Assembly (NCBI GenBank): GCA_030710605.1
Contig: CP092874.1
Coordinates: 40,496,164-40,560,163 of the forward strand
Direction: 5' to 3'
Length of the DNA stretch: 64,000 bases
Origin: Cordylochernes scorpioides
Taxonomy: Eukaryota; Arthropoda; Arachnida; Pseudoscorpiones; Chernetidae
Shown here: positions 19,905-30,311 of the stretch, in pieces
Layout: each line of letters starts with the position of its first letter
Numbering within the stretch: the first letter of the stretch is position 1
Notes under the pieces: generated by a model
The model's input: the letters and a program-made list of their open reading frames with translations, nothing else
Database searches by the model: none
What the model was told of the DNA's origin: nothing
Translations under genes and position numbers: made by a program

Positions 19905-21540
19905 TTTATGATGATTATTATCAGGGCACATGTCTATGCACATAGAATCACAATTGGTCGCTTGCATTCACTCGTGGGGCGGTGTTATTGAGGAAATATA
20001 TACATTGTAGATGTACCCTACCCTAACTAACTTGTCTGAACTCTCTTTATTATTGATAAAATGCCGTTTAAGTGAGAAGGAAGTGCAAGCCGCAGTGACA
20101 ACGCGACAATGTCGTAGTTCCTACATACTGTCAGACCACCGCCCAAGTGTCTATCCCTCATTGACTTGACTTCTTCCCTCTTCGAATGTCTCGACATCTC
20201 TCCACCTTCTCTACGTCTTCTCAGTGGGCTGCGAAAGAGTGGTGTCACTGGAGATCCGCTGGCGATCTATATGCGGACACTACAACGGTGGCAGAGATGC
20301 CATGTACATATGGTAATTTAAACCAACAACTCCATATTGTATAATACTTATAACAAGATTTTCATGTTGTATGATAGAAACACATCTATAAATAATTATC
20401 ACCATATGTAATGCACTTTGTACAAACTGAGGATAAGTAAATAAAACTCTGTAATATATTAAGAGTTGAGCTGAAGCAAGAGATTGAGACAGAAGTCCAG
20501 CGAGGCCTAAAGATAGGAAACTGTCAGGGAGTTGTCAGAGTGTACAATATCGCTTCCGATCCACGCTCTTGTTGCATCCGCTGAAATTCAACGCTTCCTC
20601 TCTCGGCTAAGATATTCGTACCGAAAATTCGTAGCCGAAAATACAATCACTTCATCATCAGCGGGAGCCCTCTTCGGTTGTGTCCAAGGTCCACCTCATC
20701 GACCATGTAGAACAGTAAGGACTCTTCTATCTCCATCTTTCGCTCCCACCTCGACTTTTATCTGTTCACGGAACTTTTCTAGTACAACTGTGTCCTTGGT
20801 TTTGGGTGGACATTCCCAAGCTTTCCACTCTGCCTCGACCACAACTGCCTGTACTCTGTGAGAACTGTTAAAGGTCTTCCAAGTTACAGAGAGGTACTGG
20901 AAAACTATCCACGCCCTGACTGTCCCTCTCGGTTACTACAGGTTTTCTCCTCTCGGTTACCACACCACAGCAAGAGACCCTATAGCGAGAGTCGACAGGA
21001 TCGCACACCATAGATTTAGTCTACTGGATACCTCATCACAGTTTGAGTCGACAGGATAACCAAAACGAAGGTTGACACAACGAAGAAGGTAAGAAGCCTG
21101 TCCAGATAGAAGCGAGAAAGAGAAAAGATGGAGGAACAAGCCCGCCATCCCAACGAAACGACCGAGAAATCTCTCCCCCCAAACAGAGACAATATGTGAA
21201 GAGGAGGAAACGCCGTCCCAAGGGACCTCCGCAGACCCGCTAACAGAGACCGCCAACGCCAGAAGCAAGCTAACCACCCCAACGACACAGCCGAAAATCC
21301 CGCAAGACATGGAAACCGAGGAGCCGAGGGGCGCAAACCGGTGACAAGTTCCCCACCTTCGGCCTGACATCAGACAATGCTCAAGGGGACAAGCCGCAAT
21401 CATCTTTACAGAAGCTACAAGCTTCTACAAGCAACAATTCTACAATATAAAAAATTCAAATATTAAGGCACGGATGTTTCTTTTTAACATAAAACAAACT
21501 TCTACTGCGATTAATATACATAATTCAGCTGTCCAAGAAG
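19905..21540. other. unrecognised intron block, GC-richer than its surroundings
   Basis: 20.02-21.4 kb is GC-richer, with a repeated GAGTCGACAGGAT at 20990 and 21051 and a repeated CTCTCGGTTAC at about 20928 and 20951. Both strands have short Arg/Ser- or Leu-rich open frames but no domain I recognise. It may be the decayed interior of a transposon. Confidence 0.25.
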
Positions 21541-21544
21541 CTTA

Positions 21545-21720
21545 TGTCCATAGTTTAATTTGATGCTACTTCTGAGATTCCACCCTTCAGTGTAGCATAT
21601 ATAAGCAGGATGATCCAATGCAGTATTATAGCTCTAAGAAGTGTCTGGTACATTAAATTGGCGAAACTGCTGGGAGGGCTCACCACTGAGGAGCCAAAAT
21701 ACTTCCTGATAATTTTTTTT
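21545..21720. repeat. MITE copy (GCGCGCCAT / AGTAAGGRCAGTAGA family)
   Basis: Contains TTGGCGAAACTGCTGGGAGG and CTCACCACTGAGGAGCC, the family core seen at 25125-25385, 26045-26225, 51215-51265, 53020-53285 and 61690-61830. Boundaries are approximate. Confidence 0.6.
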
Positions 21721-21989
21721 CATTGCATTAAAGATATCAGAAGTTTGTTTTATGTTTTAAAAAAAAACATCCGGGCCTTAATGTTTGTATTTATTAATTA
21801 TCTAATTATCTTCGATAGCATATATTTGTAATTTAATCATTATCATTAATTAATATTGTGCGCATTTTATGCATTTGATAAATAAATAGGCAATAAATCA
21901 ATAAAGTTATTTGATTGTCATTGTGCTTCCACCTCAGTACAACAAATATGAACCCACGATTTCGTGCCTATCTTTCTGTGCGATTCCAT

Positions 21990-22110
21990 CGTCGCCGACT
22001 GCCACAATATTAGACATATCATTTGAAATTTCAATGCCGGGATTCGAACCTGGTCTTGGTTGTCAACAATCAACAGGTTACATTCCCTCGAGTTCCATCG
22101 TACCGCGACA
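21990..22110 (-). repeat. tRNA-like SINE fragment beside the FN6 exon
   Basis: The minus strand holds a B-box-type CAGGTTCGAATCCCGG at about 22034-22049 preceded by tRNA-like sequence. No clean anticodon arm could be folded. It abuts the donor of the FN6 exon at 22123. Confidence 0.35.
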
Positions 22111-22122
22111 ATACACACGTAC

Positions 22123-22434
22123 CTGCTGGAGCGAGGTTGGGAGTTACGAAGTGATACTCGGCCTCGGTCCGTCCTGCGGCGTTGCGAGCCCGTACCCTCA
22201 ACCCGTAGGCCCGCCCCGGTGCCAGGGCAGGGAGAGCCACCCTCAGCGGGCGGTCGGTGGAGGCCACGGGGGTCCAGGCCGCACCAGAGCGGTACCACAC
22301 CGAGAAATGTTCCACGGGACACTCGGCGCTCTGCCAAGCCGTCAGGTCCACCGTCACTGCCGAGCCGTTCCACGCCAGCAGCTGCTCCTTCGGTGGGGAT
22401 ACTGGAGCTGGGACAGTTGGCTTATGTGAGGTAC
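22123..22434 (-). CDS. Dscam-like gene, FN6 exon
   Basis: 312 nt, acceptor CTACAAAGCAG, donor GCAG|GTACGT, phase 1 to 1. It encodes one whole fibronectin type III domain. Marks are the tryptophan in AWQSAECPVEHFSVWY (B/C strands), the LAPGRAYGLRVRARNAAG stretch with the conserved Tyr and Asn-x-x-Gly of the F-G region, and AEYHFVTP at the end. The AECPVEHF segment matches the cysteine-containing strand of the last FN domain in insect Dscam, which identifies this as FN6, the membrane-proximal domain. The next exon carries the TM segment, as in canonical Dscam. Confidence 0.9.
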
Positions 22435-22669
22435 CTGCTTTGTAGAATGGCAAGGCTACTGGTCATAAGAAGTTGGAAAATACACTGATAGAGAAGAACC
22501 TTCCTGTATAGGACACCAAATTGCAGAGCCAAAGTGTCCTATAGGGAGAGGTGTCCTCTTACCGGAGAGTTGCTAAATAGTAAAATTGATCATTTTGCAA
22601 TTGAAAACTGTCCTCTGTAGAGAGGTGTCCTCTAACGGGAGTGTCCTCTCATAGAGATTCTACTGTATA

Positions 22670-22795
22670 CACAATCACTGATAGTTTATCATTGATAAGC
22701 CAAGCTCTTCCATTAATTTATCATTGCAGTAAGGACAGTAGAAATTTTAATTTTGAAAGAATCATAACAGATGGCACGCTAATGCCTCACATTTG
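22670..22795. repeat. MITE half copy
   Basis: Has AGTAAGGACAGTAGAAATTTT and the family end GATGGCACGCTAATG. Half of the family seen complete at 25125-25385. Confidence 0.6.
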
Positions 22796-23043
22796 GATCT
22801 ATCAATAAAGTATTTCTAAGGCGACTCTTTCTATCTATTGTTCCTCACATCTCAGTCAATAATTTCTTCTTCAGTGTAACTTCAATTCAGCATCATATTA
22901 AAAGACCTTTCCATATTATGGACTCGACATTACGTCTGGCTCCAAGACTTCACTAATATCTGAGAAAGTGACATTGAGATAAATGTGAAAAAATAGTAAA
23001 AATGTGACATTGTACTGGGATAAGGTTCATAAATTAAGAAAAA

Positions 23044-23294
23044 GGCATCTCCATATCGTGCAAATAAAAGTTGCTGATGGCCTGCGCCATCTATCGGAAT
23101 AAATATATCGTTGAGGTACAGCTTGAACCACGCTGACGAGGGTCAACAGCCCTAAAAGCGTAAGTGGTTAGTTTTTCTCGATTAATCAAGAATGGACCAA
23201 TTTTAGAATAATTAAAAATAAACGAATAGTTTATATTTATTCCGATAAATGGGGCAAGCCATCAGCAACTTTCAGTTACCGATAAGGAGATGCC
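23044..23294. repeat. foldback element
   Basis: Arms start GGCATCTCCATATCG (23044) and end CGATAAGGAGATGCC (23294). Within them are AAAGTTGCTGATGGC and GCCATCAGCAACTTT, and CGGAATAAATAT mirrored by ATATTTATTCCG. Relatives at 47935-48180 and, partial, 44555-44705. It ends 40 bp from the FN5-like exon. Confidence 0.8.
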
Positions 23295-23334
23295 TAATTG
23301 AGACAAATGTCTAAAAGACAGAACGGCGAGCTAC

Positions 23335-23523
23335 CTGTCCCCGTGGTCCGTGCTACGAGAGAAGGCCCCGGCTCCCCGGTCCCCAGGCTGTTGGAGGCAG
23401 TCATGTACAACTCGGTGGACTGGCCGCACGGCAGGCCTCTCAGCTCGTGCAGGCCTCCGCGGGTGGCGGCTTCTTCCCTCCACAGGGCCTCTGTGCCGTG
23501 TGGACGGTAGTGGAGCCGGTACT
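23335..23523 (-). CDS. Dscam-like gene, second half of the FN5-like domain
   Basis: 189 nt, acceptor CATGTGCAG, donor ACAG|GTAGCT, phase 1 to 1. It reads EYRLHYRPHGTEALWREEAA and ends in SNSLGTGEPGPSLVARTTG. The LRGLPCGQSTELYMTASNSL segment, with its cysteine two residues after Leu-Pro, matches the C-terminal half of Dscam FN5 (LLCG..Y..YATGFNNIG), not FN3. Together with the first half in the exon at 24776-25088 it makes a complete FNIII fold. The canonical FN3, FN4 and Ig10 exons that should precede it are absent. Confidence 0.88.
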
Positions 23524-23659
23524 CTGCACATGGCAGTACATTTGTCACTTGTTACATCGCACAAGTTACGTAGTAGGTATCAGGGTCTTTGGAAATTGAG
23601 AGATATACTAGGCTGAAGCTTTCGGGTCTTGTCTTTTCTCATCGTGTAGTTAATTTATT

Positions 23660-23930
23660 TTCTTATATGCACCTAAAGAGGCACTTCTCTATTTAAATAT
23701 GCATAAAAACGATGCACTGTTCATCACACTAGTAAAATCTTCACTAGTGTTGATAAAGAATGAGTCACAACACTAATTTTGAATCATTTGTCTGAATTTG
23801 CCAAAACTGGTGTTGTGGCTCATTATTTATTCTCACAAGTAAAGTTTTTTTATTAGGGTTATGAACAGCTCATCGTTTTGATGCATAATCAAAGAATGAG
23901 GTGCCTTTTTAGGGGCATGAATACCATCCT
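23660..23930. repeat. foldback element
   Basis: Outer GCACCTAAAGAGGCACTTCTC mirrors GAGGTGCCTTTTTAGGGGC, and inner CACACTAGTAAAATCTT mirrors AAGTAAAGTTTTTTTATTAG. Related sequence at about 42655-42840 shares GTTGTGGCTCATT and TTTTGATGCATAAT. Confidence 0.65.
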
Positions 23931-24189
23931 CCCGTACAACTTTTTTTTAAAATATATATTATTAATATTGATATATAAGGGGGGGAAATGAAGCGTGGGG
24001 ACAACTGCAACCGCTTGATGGGGCTGCAGCCAGAACTGACCAATGGGCGTTAGCCGCCAGCAACCACCAAAAATTAAATATCTTAACAGAAGTTTTAAAT
24101 AGGGAAAAACTCTAAATTTCCCAATAAATTCATAAAAAAAAACTTTCGACAATAAATTCGACTAAAATGTCTATAACTATTATCTATAT

Positions 24190-24600
24190 CAAAATTAGTG
24201 TAGCATCTGGCACCCATCTTCACAAGAGCCAAAAAAAAAAAAACGTGGGTGGTAGTCAAAGGAAGTACTATTAGCCCAGGGAGACGGCGGGATCAAAGAA
24301 GGGGTCAGTTGAGACAGGCAGGGGAGTCTGGTGACAGCAGTTTGACAGCGAGTGTCCTGAAGAAGACACGGTGGGGAAGGTACGGTGGATAGCAGCTGCT
24401 GGCGGGAGGTATTGACTGCTCTGTGGAAGAGGACACCGAGTGTGACATCGGCCTTGAAAAAAGAAGTGGAATGTTGTCTAAAGTAGTGTGACCGTGTGGA
24501 TAAATCTGCAAAACGGTGCCAGAGAAGCTTGCCCGACCTGGACATGAGCCGGCCGTTGACGAGGAGGATCCTTCTGAGGGCGGATATTTGAGACAATTCT
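24190..24600. other. unrecognised GC-rich intron block
   Basis: About 350 bp of GC-rich sequence in the intron between the two halves of the FN5-like domain. Both frames on the minus strand are open for short distances but show no Ig or FNIII pattern, so it does not supply the missing FN3/FN4/Ig10 exons. Possibly a LINE remnant. Confidence 0.3.
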
Positions 24601-24775
24601 ATCTATGTACACCTAGTTCTCAATTCCATTAACAGCTCCTGGAAATATAATATATCGCACTAAGCTGTATCCTCAACGAACCTACAATGATTTCCTATAA
24701 ACCTTGTTCACAAAAAACGACCTCTGGAAAGCGTCATAACATTAGGTTCATTTATAAGAGTATGAGAGCACGTAC

Positions 24776-25088
24776 CAGTGTGGGGGTCGGGCAGGGGATC
24801 CCAGGCCAATGTGAGAGACAAGGGACCAGCCTGCACCAGCCGTAGCGAGGGGGACGTGGGGGGGACGGCAGCCAGGGTACGGACGGTCAAGGGATCACTG
24901 CGGGGACCTGCCCCGGCAGCGTTGAAGGCTTGCACGACCACAGCGTAGGTGGCATCCGGCCGTAGGTTGGTGACGTAGCTGGTTGGTCCTGTCACGGTCT
25001 TGAACTGGTAGGGCTCGGCCGCGCCTTCCTCGCGGTAGCCAACGTAATAGCCGCGGAGCTCGCCGTGGGCCTCGCTGGGTGCGAGGGG
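24776..25088 (-). CDS. Dscam-like gene, second half of FN2 and first half of the FN5-like domain
   Basis: 313 nt, acceptor TGTACGCAG (phase 0), donor CACTG|GTACGT (phase 1). FN2 continues as GELRGYYVGYREEG, the hallmark GYYVGY of Dscam FN2, through TYAVVVQAFNAAGAGPRSDP. It is followed by VPPTSPSLRLVQAGPLSLTL with the B-strand Trp in AWDPLPD. In canonical Dscam this exon boundary leads into FN3; here the phase-compatible next exon encodes an FN5-type C-terminal half. The fusion of FN2 to FN5 therefore lies inside this exon or reflects a loss of exons at this point. Confidence 0.92.
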
Positions 25089-25124
25089 CTGCGTACAGTC
25101 ACCTCTTATAACCATTATAATTAT

Positions 25125-25385
25125 ATAGTATGATACATTAGCGCACCATCGGTTATCAGAATTCGAAACTATTATAGACGCGTATGATTCTTTTAAAAAT
25201 TAAAAAATATCGTAAAATGCAATATAACAACGGTATGGTAGATTAAACTGACGAAACGACTGGGAGGGTTCACCACTGATGAGCCAGGCCCTCCCATTAA
25301 TTTTTCATTGTAGTAAGGGCAGTAGATAATATTGTTTAGTTTTAAAAATAATCATTTGCGTCTTTAATAGTTTCGAATTCTCATA
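25125..25385. repeat. MITE, near full-length
   Basis: Starts near TATGATACATTAGCGCACCAT. Inner inverted repeats TTCGAAACTATTATAGACGC and GCGTCTTTAATAGTTTCGAA flank the core GACTGGGAGGGTTCACCACT, GATGAGCCAGGCCCTCCC and AGTAAGGGCAGTAGA. GGGAGGG and CCCTCCC can pair. There are at least eight copies in the window and no coding capacity. Confidence 0.85.
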
Positions 25386-26044
25386 ATTATATAGAAAAGT
25401 TTGTTTAAAACTATAACTGCTCACTTATCACCTTAGTTGCTTATAACATTGAGCAGAGGGACGAAAGAGTGTCATTTTGCTAAAAACTCGAGCCTTCAAC
25501 AGGCGTAACTCAAATAGATATTACAAGAAACACGATTTGTATGCGAGAGATAGGGTTTGGAAAACATATATCTGTTAGGCTGACTATGACAAGAATATTT
25601 ATAACATTTTCTAAACATGAGAATATATGCAAAGTGGGCGATATACGAATAGTTAACACGAATGAATATTATAGAGAGAAAAATAAATATTAACTAATGG
25701 CAAAGGCAGGACTTATTATCTAATAGATACGTTTTTATAGTGGAAGTGGCTAAAATGGTAGTTATAACGAGTAAATATAATACACGGATTCAGTAAAATC
25801 TTTCAGCACAAACGATAATACAAAAAAGAACGTGACTGATTGAATGAAAATGCGTTGTTAGTTTATTCATCTGGTTAAATAAATCACAAAATTTGAACAG
25901 AAAGTCTTTATTATAAGTTACAAAGATGAGGATAAACCACCTTCCAAGTAGGAAGTAGTAGTAATGGCGACAGGGATTAAGTTCATCAGAAATTCCAATA
26001 ACCAAATATACAAAACAAAAGTTTCATGGCTTACAATACTCCTA

Positions 26045-26225
26045 TGTAAATTCGAAACTATTATAGACGCGTATGATTCTTTTGAAAATTAAACAATTTA
26101 TACTGCCATTACTGCAATGGAAAAAATAATGGGAGGGCCTGGCTCATCAGTGGTGAACCCTCCCAGTGGTTTCGCCAGTTTAATCTACCATACCGCTGTT
26201 ATATTGCATTTTTTGGATCTTCCGT
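26045..26225. repeat. MITE copy (inverted relative to 25.2 kb)
   Basis: ATTCGAAACTATTATAGACG at 26051, then ACTGCCATTACTGCAATGG, GGGCCTGGCTCATCAGTGG and GGTTTCGCCAGTTTAATC in the opposite order to the 25.2-kb copy. Confidence 0.8.
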
Positions 26226-26390
26226 TTATAGTGCTACTGATGCTAGACTCTTAGAATGGGTATTTTAGATGAACCATGGACATAAGTTTGAGGACAGTAG
26301 AATTACATAAAATCATAAATATATAATATGCTTCGAGCAATCGCTCTTCTGTAAACATCAAATTGGGTCTTTTATTAGAACAATAATATT

Positions 26391-26539
26391 ATGATGCATT
26401 AGCGCGCCATCTGAGCCAGGCCCTTCCATTAAATTTTCCATTGCAGTAAGGGCAGTAGAGATTGTTTAATTTTCAAAAGAACCATACGCGTCTATATTAG
26501 TTTCGAATTTACATAACATATGGCGCGCTAATACATCAT
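26391..26539. repeat. MITE with intact terminal inverted repeats
   Basis: ATGATGCATTAGCGCGCCAT at 26391-26410 is mirrored by ATGGCGCGCTAATACATCAT at 26520-26539 (one mismatch). A short 149-bp version that defines the family's ends. Confidence 0.85.
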
Positions 26540-26728
26540 TATACTCCTATGTGTAAAAAATCCAACAACAGAAACCATCACGTTATCATTCAAAGTATAC
26601 ACCTAATAATAATAATGATGATACAGAGGTACATACAGACCATTCAGATCTGGAGACAGCAAAAGAACCATAGGGAGAATTGAGGGTGTCATGCAGACTT
26701 AAGATAGGTTTGCTGTAGGTGGACTTAC

Positions 26729-26799
26729 CTCCCACGTCACTTTGATGGACTGGGCTCCTGCAGGCTGGACTTGGACATTGTGTGGCGGACTTTCAGGGG
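26729..26799 (-). CDS. Dscam-like gene, first half of FN2
   Basis: 71 nt, acceptor TATGTTCCCAG, donor GAG|GTAAGT, phase 1 in and 0 out. It reads APESPPHNVQVQPAGAQSIK followed by VTWE. The P-x-x-V-x-V-x-P start and the WE of the B strand are typical FNIII. It joins in phase 0 to the exon at 24776-25088, giving VTWEPLAPSE...GYYVGY. Small exon, but phase, splice sites and fit to both neighbours are good. Confidence 0.88.
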
Positions 26800-27223
26800 C
26801 TGGGAACATATACAGGCTGGGTAAAGAACTCTGTGTGTGAAGGTTTCGATTATTCAGGGATTCTTCTTTAAAAAAAAGTCAAAATATCAAATAAACTTCG
26901 TGCAACTTATTGCATTCAGTGAAAACCAAACTTCAAAGCATTTTCATCTCTCTCTCTCTCTCTCTCTTGAGATAACCCCAATTTTCCCCGAGCGTACTAA
27001 ATTATCATATTCATTTTTTTTCCATCTCAGTTTACAGGTGTTACATTCGAGTCACCTTGTCCTGGCTATTTACACATGGAGAGTTGGTGGAGTGGAGGTG
27101 GTCCCCCAGACCACGCAGGAAGGCTCAACCTTTATAATATAAGAGTTACGTTTATATAGTATCCTTTCTATTCACGCTCTGATTGGCTGAATAAGGTCAT
27201 GTGACAGCGAGCCGATTAGATAT

Positions 27224-27791
27224 TGTTACGTCGTTCCCAGACGCTATTCGTGTACTTTGTTTACTCAGTATGCCACAAAGATACACATGTGAGTTCGAAG
27301 GGATGCAGCTTAAGTTAGCTCTTTATTAGGTCTCACTGAAAAGAAGGAATACAATTAGTGGGACTTGCCTTCAACCTCCCCGTCAGAAGAATCCTTTGCG
27401 ACGTGGATGTCACTCTTGTGAAGCTTCACGCTCCACACAACACGCCCAGCCTGAACTACACCGTCTTGTAGGCCGCTCCGATGTCAGTCTCTCCTTGCAG
27501 GATCATCCACACGCCCGGAGGCAAGTCGCCACGTCCTCCTTTTGCTGTAGATGTAACCATACTCCCGGTCAGTCCATACGGCCACACGCCCGGAGACCAC
27601 TTCCCGTAGCCAACTTGCCGCCTCTTCTGTCACCGCAGATATGTCTAAAAACTGCCCTGCTCCCCCAACATTGGAATGCCGTCGTGGCGCCTGTCCTCCC
27701 CACATACACGTGGGCCATCCTCCCGCAGCTGGAGTTCATCCATCTTTCCACAATTTCACTCTGGTATCTTGGCCTTGTCATCCATGTAACA
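27224..27791 (-). repeat. 3' LTR
   Basis: 568 bp. Matches 29405-29963 over its length, with scattered substitutions and a short indel near 27720-27735. Confidence 0.9.
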
Positions 27792-28228
27792 CTGCCCCCT
27801 TCCCAATACTTTTCGTCCCGAAAAAGACTAATTTTACTAGCGGGGCTGAACGGCGGCCCTTTAATCTCCCTGACGTCATTGGCAACATGAGGCTCGTCAG
27901 CCTCCCTGAAGCGTAACGGCAGGATTAGTGTCAACCCTTGTTTGCAGAACCACGTCCCGACTCGGACTTTCTTCCCACTCTCAATCAGTGCTGACGCCAT
28001 TGATTGGTCTTGCTGCCTAGCACAGGGCGGTGGTTCTCCACACGATGGCGGCCATATTTGACTGCCTACGATGCTTTCATAGGAAATTTTGGTTTTTTCT
28101 TCAAAACACTCTATGGCCGTGATGTACATATCAATATCGCTTTGATATCTTGTTTTGAGTTTCCGCCGCTTCCTCCCACTCGCGCGACGGGGCTTTAGGT
28201 CGTCAAACTTTACGGTAGATGCGTCCAA
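27792..28228 (-). pseudogene. gag-like C-terminal frame of the LTR element
   Basis: An open frame starting at 28228 (MDASTVKFDDLKPRRASGRK, then a basic KRRKLKTR patch) continues to 27569 inside the 3' LTR. No known domain. Composition and place suggest the C-terminal part of a structural polyprotein. It is separated from the upstream pieces by stops. Confidence 0.5.
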
Positions 28229-28401
28229 CTGTCCATGCTGTCTTTATCGTAGGATACTAGCACGTAATTTACCTTGTTAGTCTCGCAGAGCTTTCTTCTT
28301 CTACAACCTCTAGACCTGGACTTCTTCATTTCGTTTCTGCACGGAACTGTAAACTTCGCAAAACTTTTGGAAGCGTCGGTAAAACCTTTTCTCGGCGGTG
28401 G

Positions 28402-29328
28402 CTACTTGATTTGCACCTTGTCGAGCGAAGGAACGAAGGTGATGGGTTCACATTCTTGGAACATCTTTTCAGCTTTCATTGGAGACGACGGCGCTGACAG
28501 ATTGCGCGCGACTTCCGCGTCACAAACATTGTCGTCGGACTTCCACAGAGCGTCCAATGCTCTATCCCGTTCAGTCGGGTCGCCGGCTCCAACTTCGGGG
28601 TGCTTCAACCATCTTAGCCTTGTCGCACTTTCACGGAGCCCCCAGCTCCGTCCCGTCCAGTTGGATCGCCTCTGTAGTCCCTAACAGTCCGTCACTGTCA
28701 CAGAATTCAGCCACGCTGTCGCACTGCAGCTCGCCAAGATCGTTGTTGTTTTCCAGGAGTATTTCACAGTGTATCCCAAGCGTTGAATTTCCGCACCGTA
28801 TATCACCTGTAGTGCACTCTCCTTCCGCCCGTTTGATTTGGTTAAAAACACTCGTGCCGCAGTCCTGGTCGGAGGCGATCAGCTCGCCCTCCTCCGCAAC
28901 ACAAACAGTCTGGACCATTTCCTTCTGTCGACACTCTGCGGACTTCTGGATCACGGGGGAATCTTCTAGCGTAGATTCTAGCAGTCCACTTACGACGTGT
29001 CCCGACGTGATGTTCTTTTTTGTGATGGTCTTGCCGGTATCTTCATCACCTGTACGCGTATTTTGTCCCCTCAGACTTTGAATATGCGGGCTAATGGTTG
29101 CTGGGATTGTTTTGAAAAGCCATCAGGATTTTCTGTCGGGTGCACATCGACCTTAACATCGCAAGTCATGGGTGTGGCAGAACGTTTGACATTCCGATTA
29201 TGCTCGAGTCGGCTCAATCGAGAATCCAATGGGGTGAAGAACGCATCTATTTTCTGGTTCATCTGGCTAAAAAAGTTTCTGATCAATTTCTTGCATTCTT
29301 CAGTGTCGAGGTCGGTTAGTTCTTCCAT
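28402..29328 (-). pseudogene. gag-like N-terminal frames of the LTR element
   Basis: Starts with an ATG at 29328 (MEELTDLDTEECKKLIRNFF), 75 nt after the 5' LTR. It reads an amphipathic, coiled-coil-like segment (QMNQKIDAFFTPLDSRLSRL), then continues in other frames at 28631-28954 (acidic, Cys-rich, with regular CGxSVF and CGNSTL spacing) and 28402-28608. No zinc knuckle or protease. Position right after the primer-binding site indicates Gag. The frame breaks show decay, or there may be genuinely separate small ORFs. Confidence 0.55.
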
Positions 29329-29404
29329 TTTTCATTTTCAAATTAGCGCAAAACAAAATCTTCAATTAAAATTAACTAAGGTGCATCTCACTTCTGACAC
29401 CAAA

Positions 29405-29963
29405 TGATACGTCGTACCCAGACGTTGTTTGTGTACTTTGTTTACTCAGTATGCCACAAAGATGCACACGTGAGTTCGAAGGGATGCAGCTAAAGTTAGC
29501 TCTTTATTTTGTCTCAATAAACAGAATGAATACAATTAGTGGGACTTGCCTTCAACCTCCCCGTCAGAAGAATCCTTTGCGACGTGGATGTCACTCTTGT
29601 GAAGCGTCCCGCTCCACACAACACGCTCAGCCTGAACTACACCGTCTTGTAGGCCGCTCCGATGTCAGTCTCTCCTTTCAGGATCTTTCACACGCCCGGA
29701 GGCAAGTCGCCACGTCCTCTCTTTGCCGTAGATATAACCAGACTCCCGGTCAGCCCATACGGCCACCCGCCCGGAGCCCACTTCCCATAGCCAACTTGCC
29801 GCCTCTTCTGTTACCGCAGATCTGTCTAAAAGCTGTCCTGCTCCGCCCACATTGAAATGCTGTCGAGGCGCCTGTCCTCCCCACATACACTTGGGCCATC
29901 CACGAGTCCATCCATCTTTCTACAATTTCCCTCTGGTATATTGGTCTTGTCATCCATGTAACA
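29405..29963 (-). repeat. 5' LTR
   Basis: 559 bp, the upstream LTR of the minus-strand element. The primer-binding site begins three bases inside its edge. Confidence 0.9.
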
Positions 29964-30311
29964 ATATGATTACTGACCTACTAATATTTGGATAATAAAA
30001 ATAGAGTGACACATAAAGTAAAAAATAACGAAATTTGGTATAAAGAACGCTATGTATAGTTCAGTATCTTTGGAGGAGATTGCTTAAAACTTTACAACTA
30101 AAACCTCTGTTAGTGTATTATCTATATGTAAATGTATACTATATATTTATTTATATATTGTATTTGTAATTACATTCATTTGATCATCATTTGGTATTAC
30201 AATTACAAAGTAATCATGGTTAAATTTTCTATAATTACACTGACAAGTAAATTTAATTACAATTGTGTGTACAATAATTACAATACTTACTGTGTTGGAG
30301 AGAGGGCATTA

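Larger units (their letters stand above)
27220..29967 (-). mobile_element. LTR retrotransposon without recognisable pol
   Basis: Long direct repeats 27224-27791 (568 bp) and 29405-29963 (559 bp) begin TGNTACGTCG and end CATGTAACA, flanked by ATAT (27220-27223 and 29964-29967). On the minus strand, primer-binding site TGGTGTCAGAAGTGAGATG follows the 5' LTR and polypurine GGGAAGGGGGCAG precedes the 3' LTR. The 1.6-kb interior has only gag-like frames and no RT, RNase H or integrase motif, so this is a non-autonomous (LARD/TRIM-like) element. LTR divergence is clearly larger than in the 7.1-12.5 kb gypsy, so it is older. Confidence 0.92.

Noticed and set aside
20957-21403. 148-codon hydrophobic minus-strand frame
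   Set aside because: Three overlapping frames are open here and none shows a family pattern; probably compositional.
22060-22488. Plus-strand frames over the FN6 exon, and similar ones at 23.3, 31.1, 58.5 and 63.3 kb
   Set aside because: Shadows of GC-rich Dscam exons; the minus-strand reading shows the Ig/FN motifs and splice sites.
24190-24600. GC-rich block as the missing FN3/FN4/Ig10 exons
   Set aside because: No cysteine/tryptophan or Tyr/Asn-Gly spacing of Ig or FNIII in any minus-strand frame, and no suitable splice pair.
25250-25310. CGAAAC...CTGATGAGCC in the MITE core as a permuted hammerhead ribozyme
   Set aside because: No GAAA box follows CTGATGAG at a suitable distance and stems I and III do not form. 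Only the GGGAGGG/CCCTCCC hairpin is convincing.
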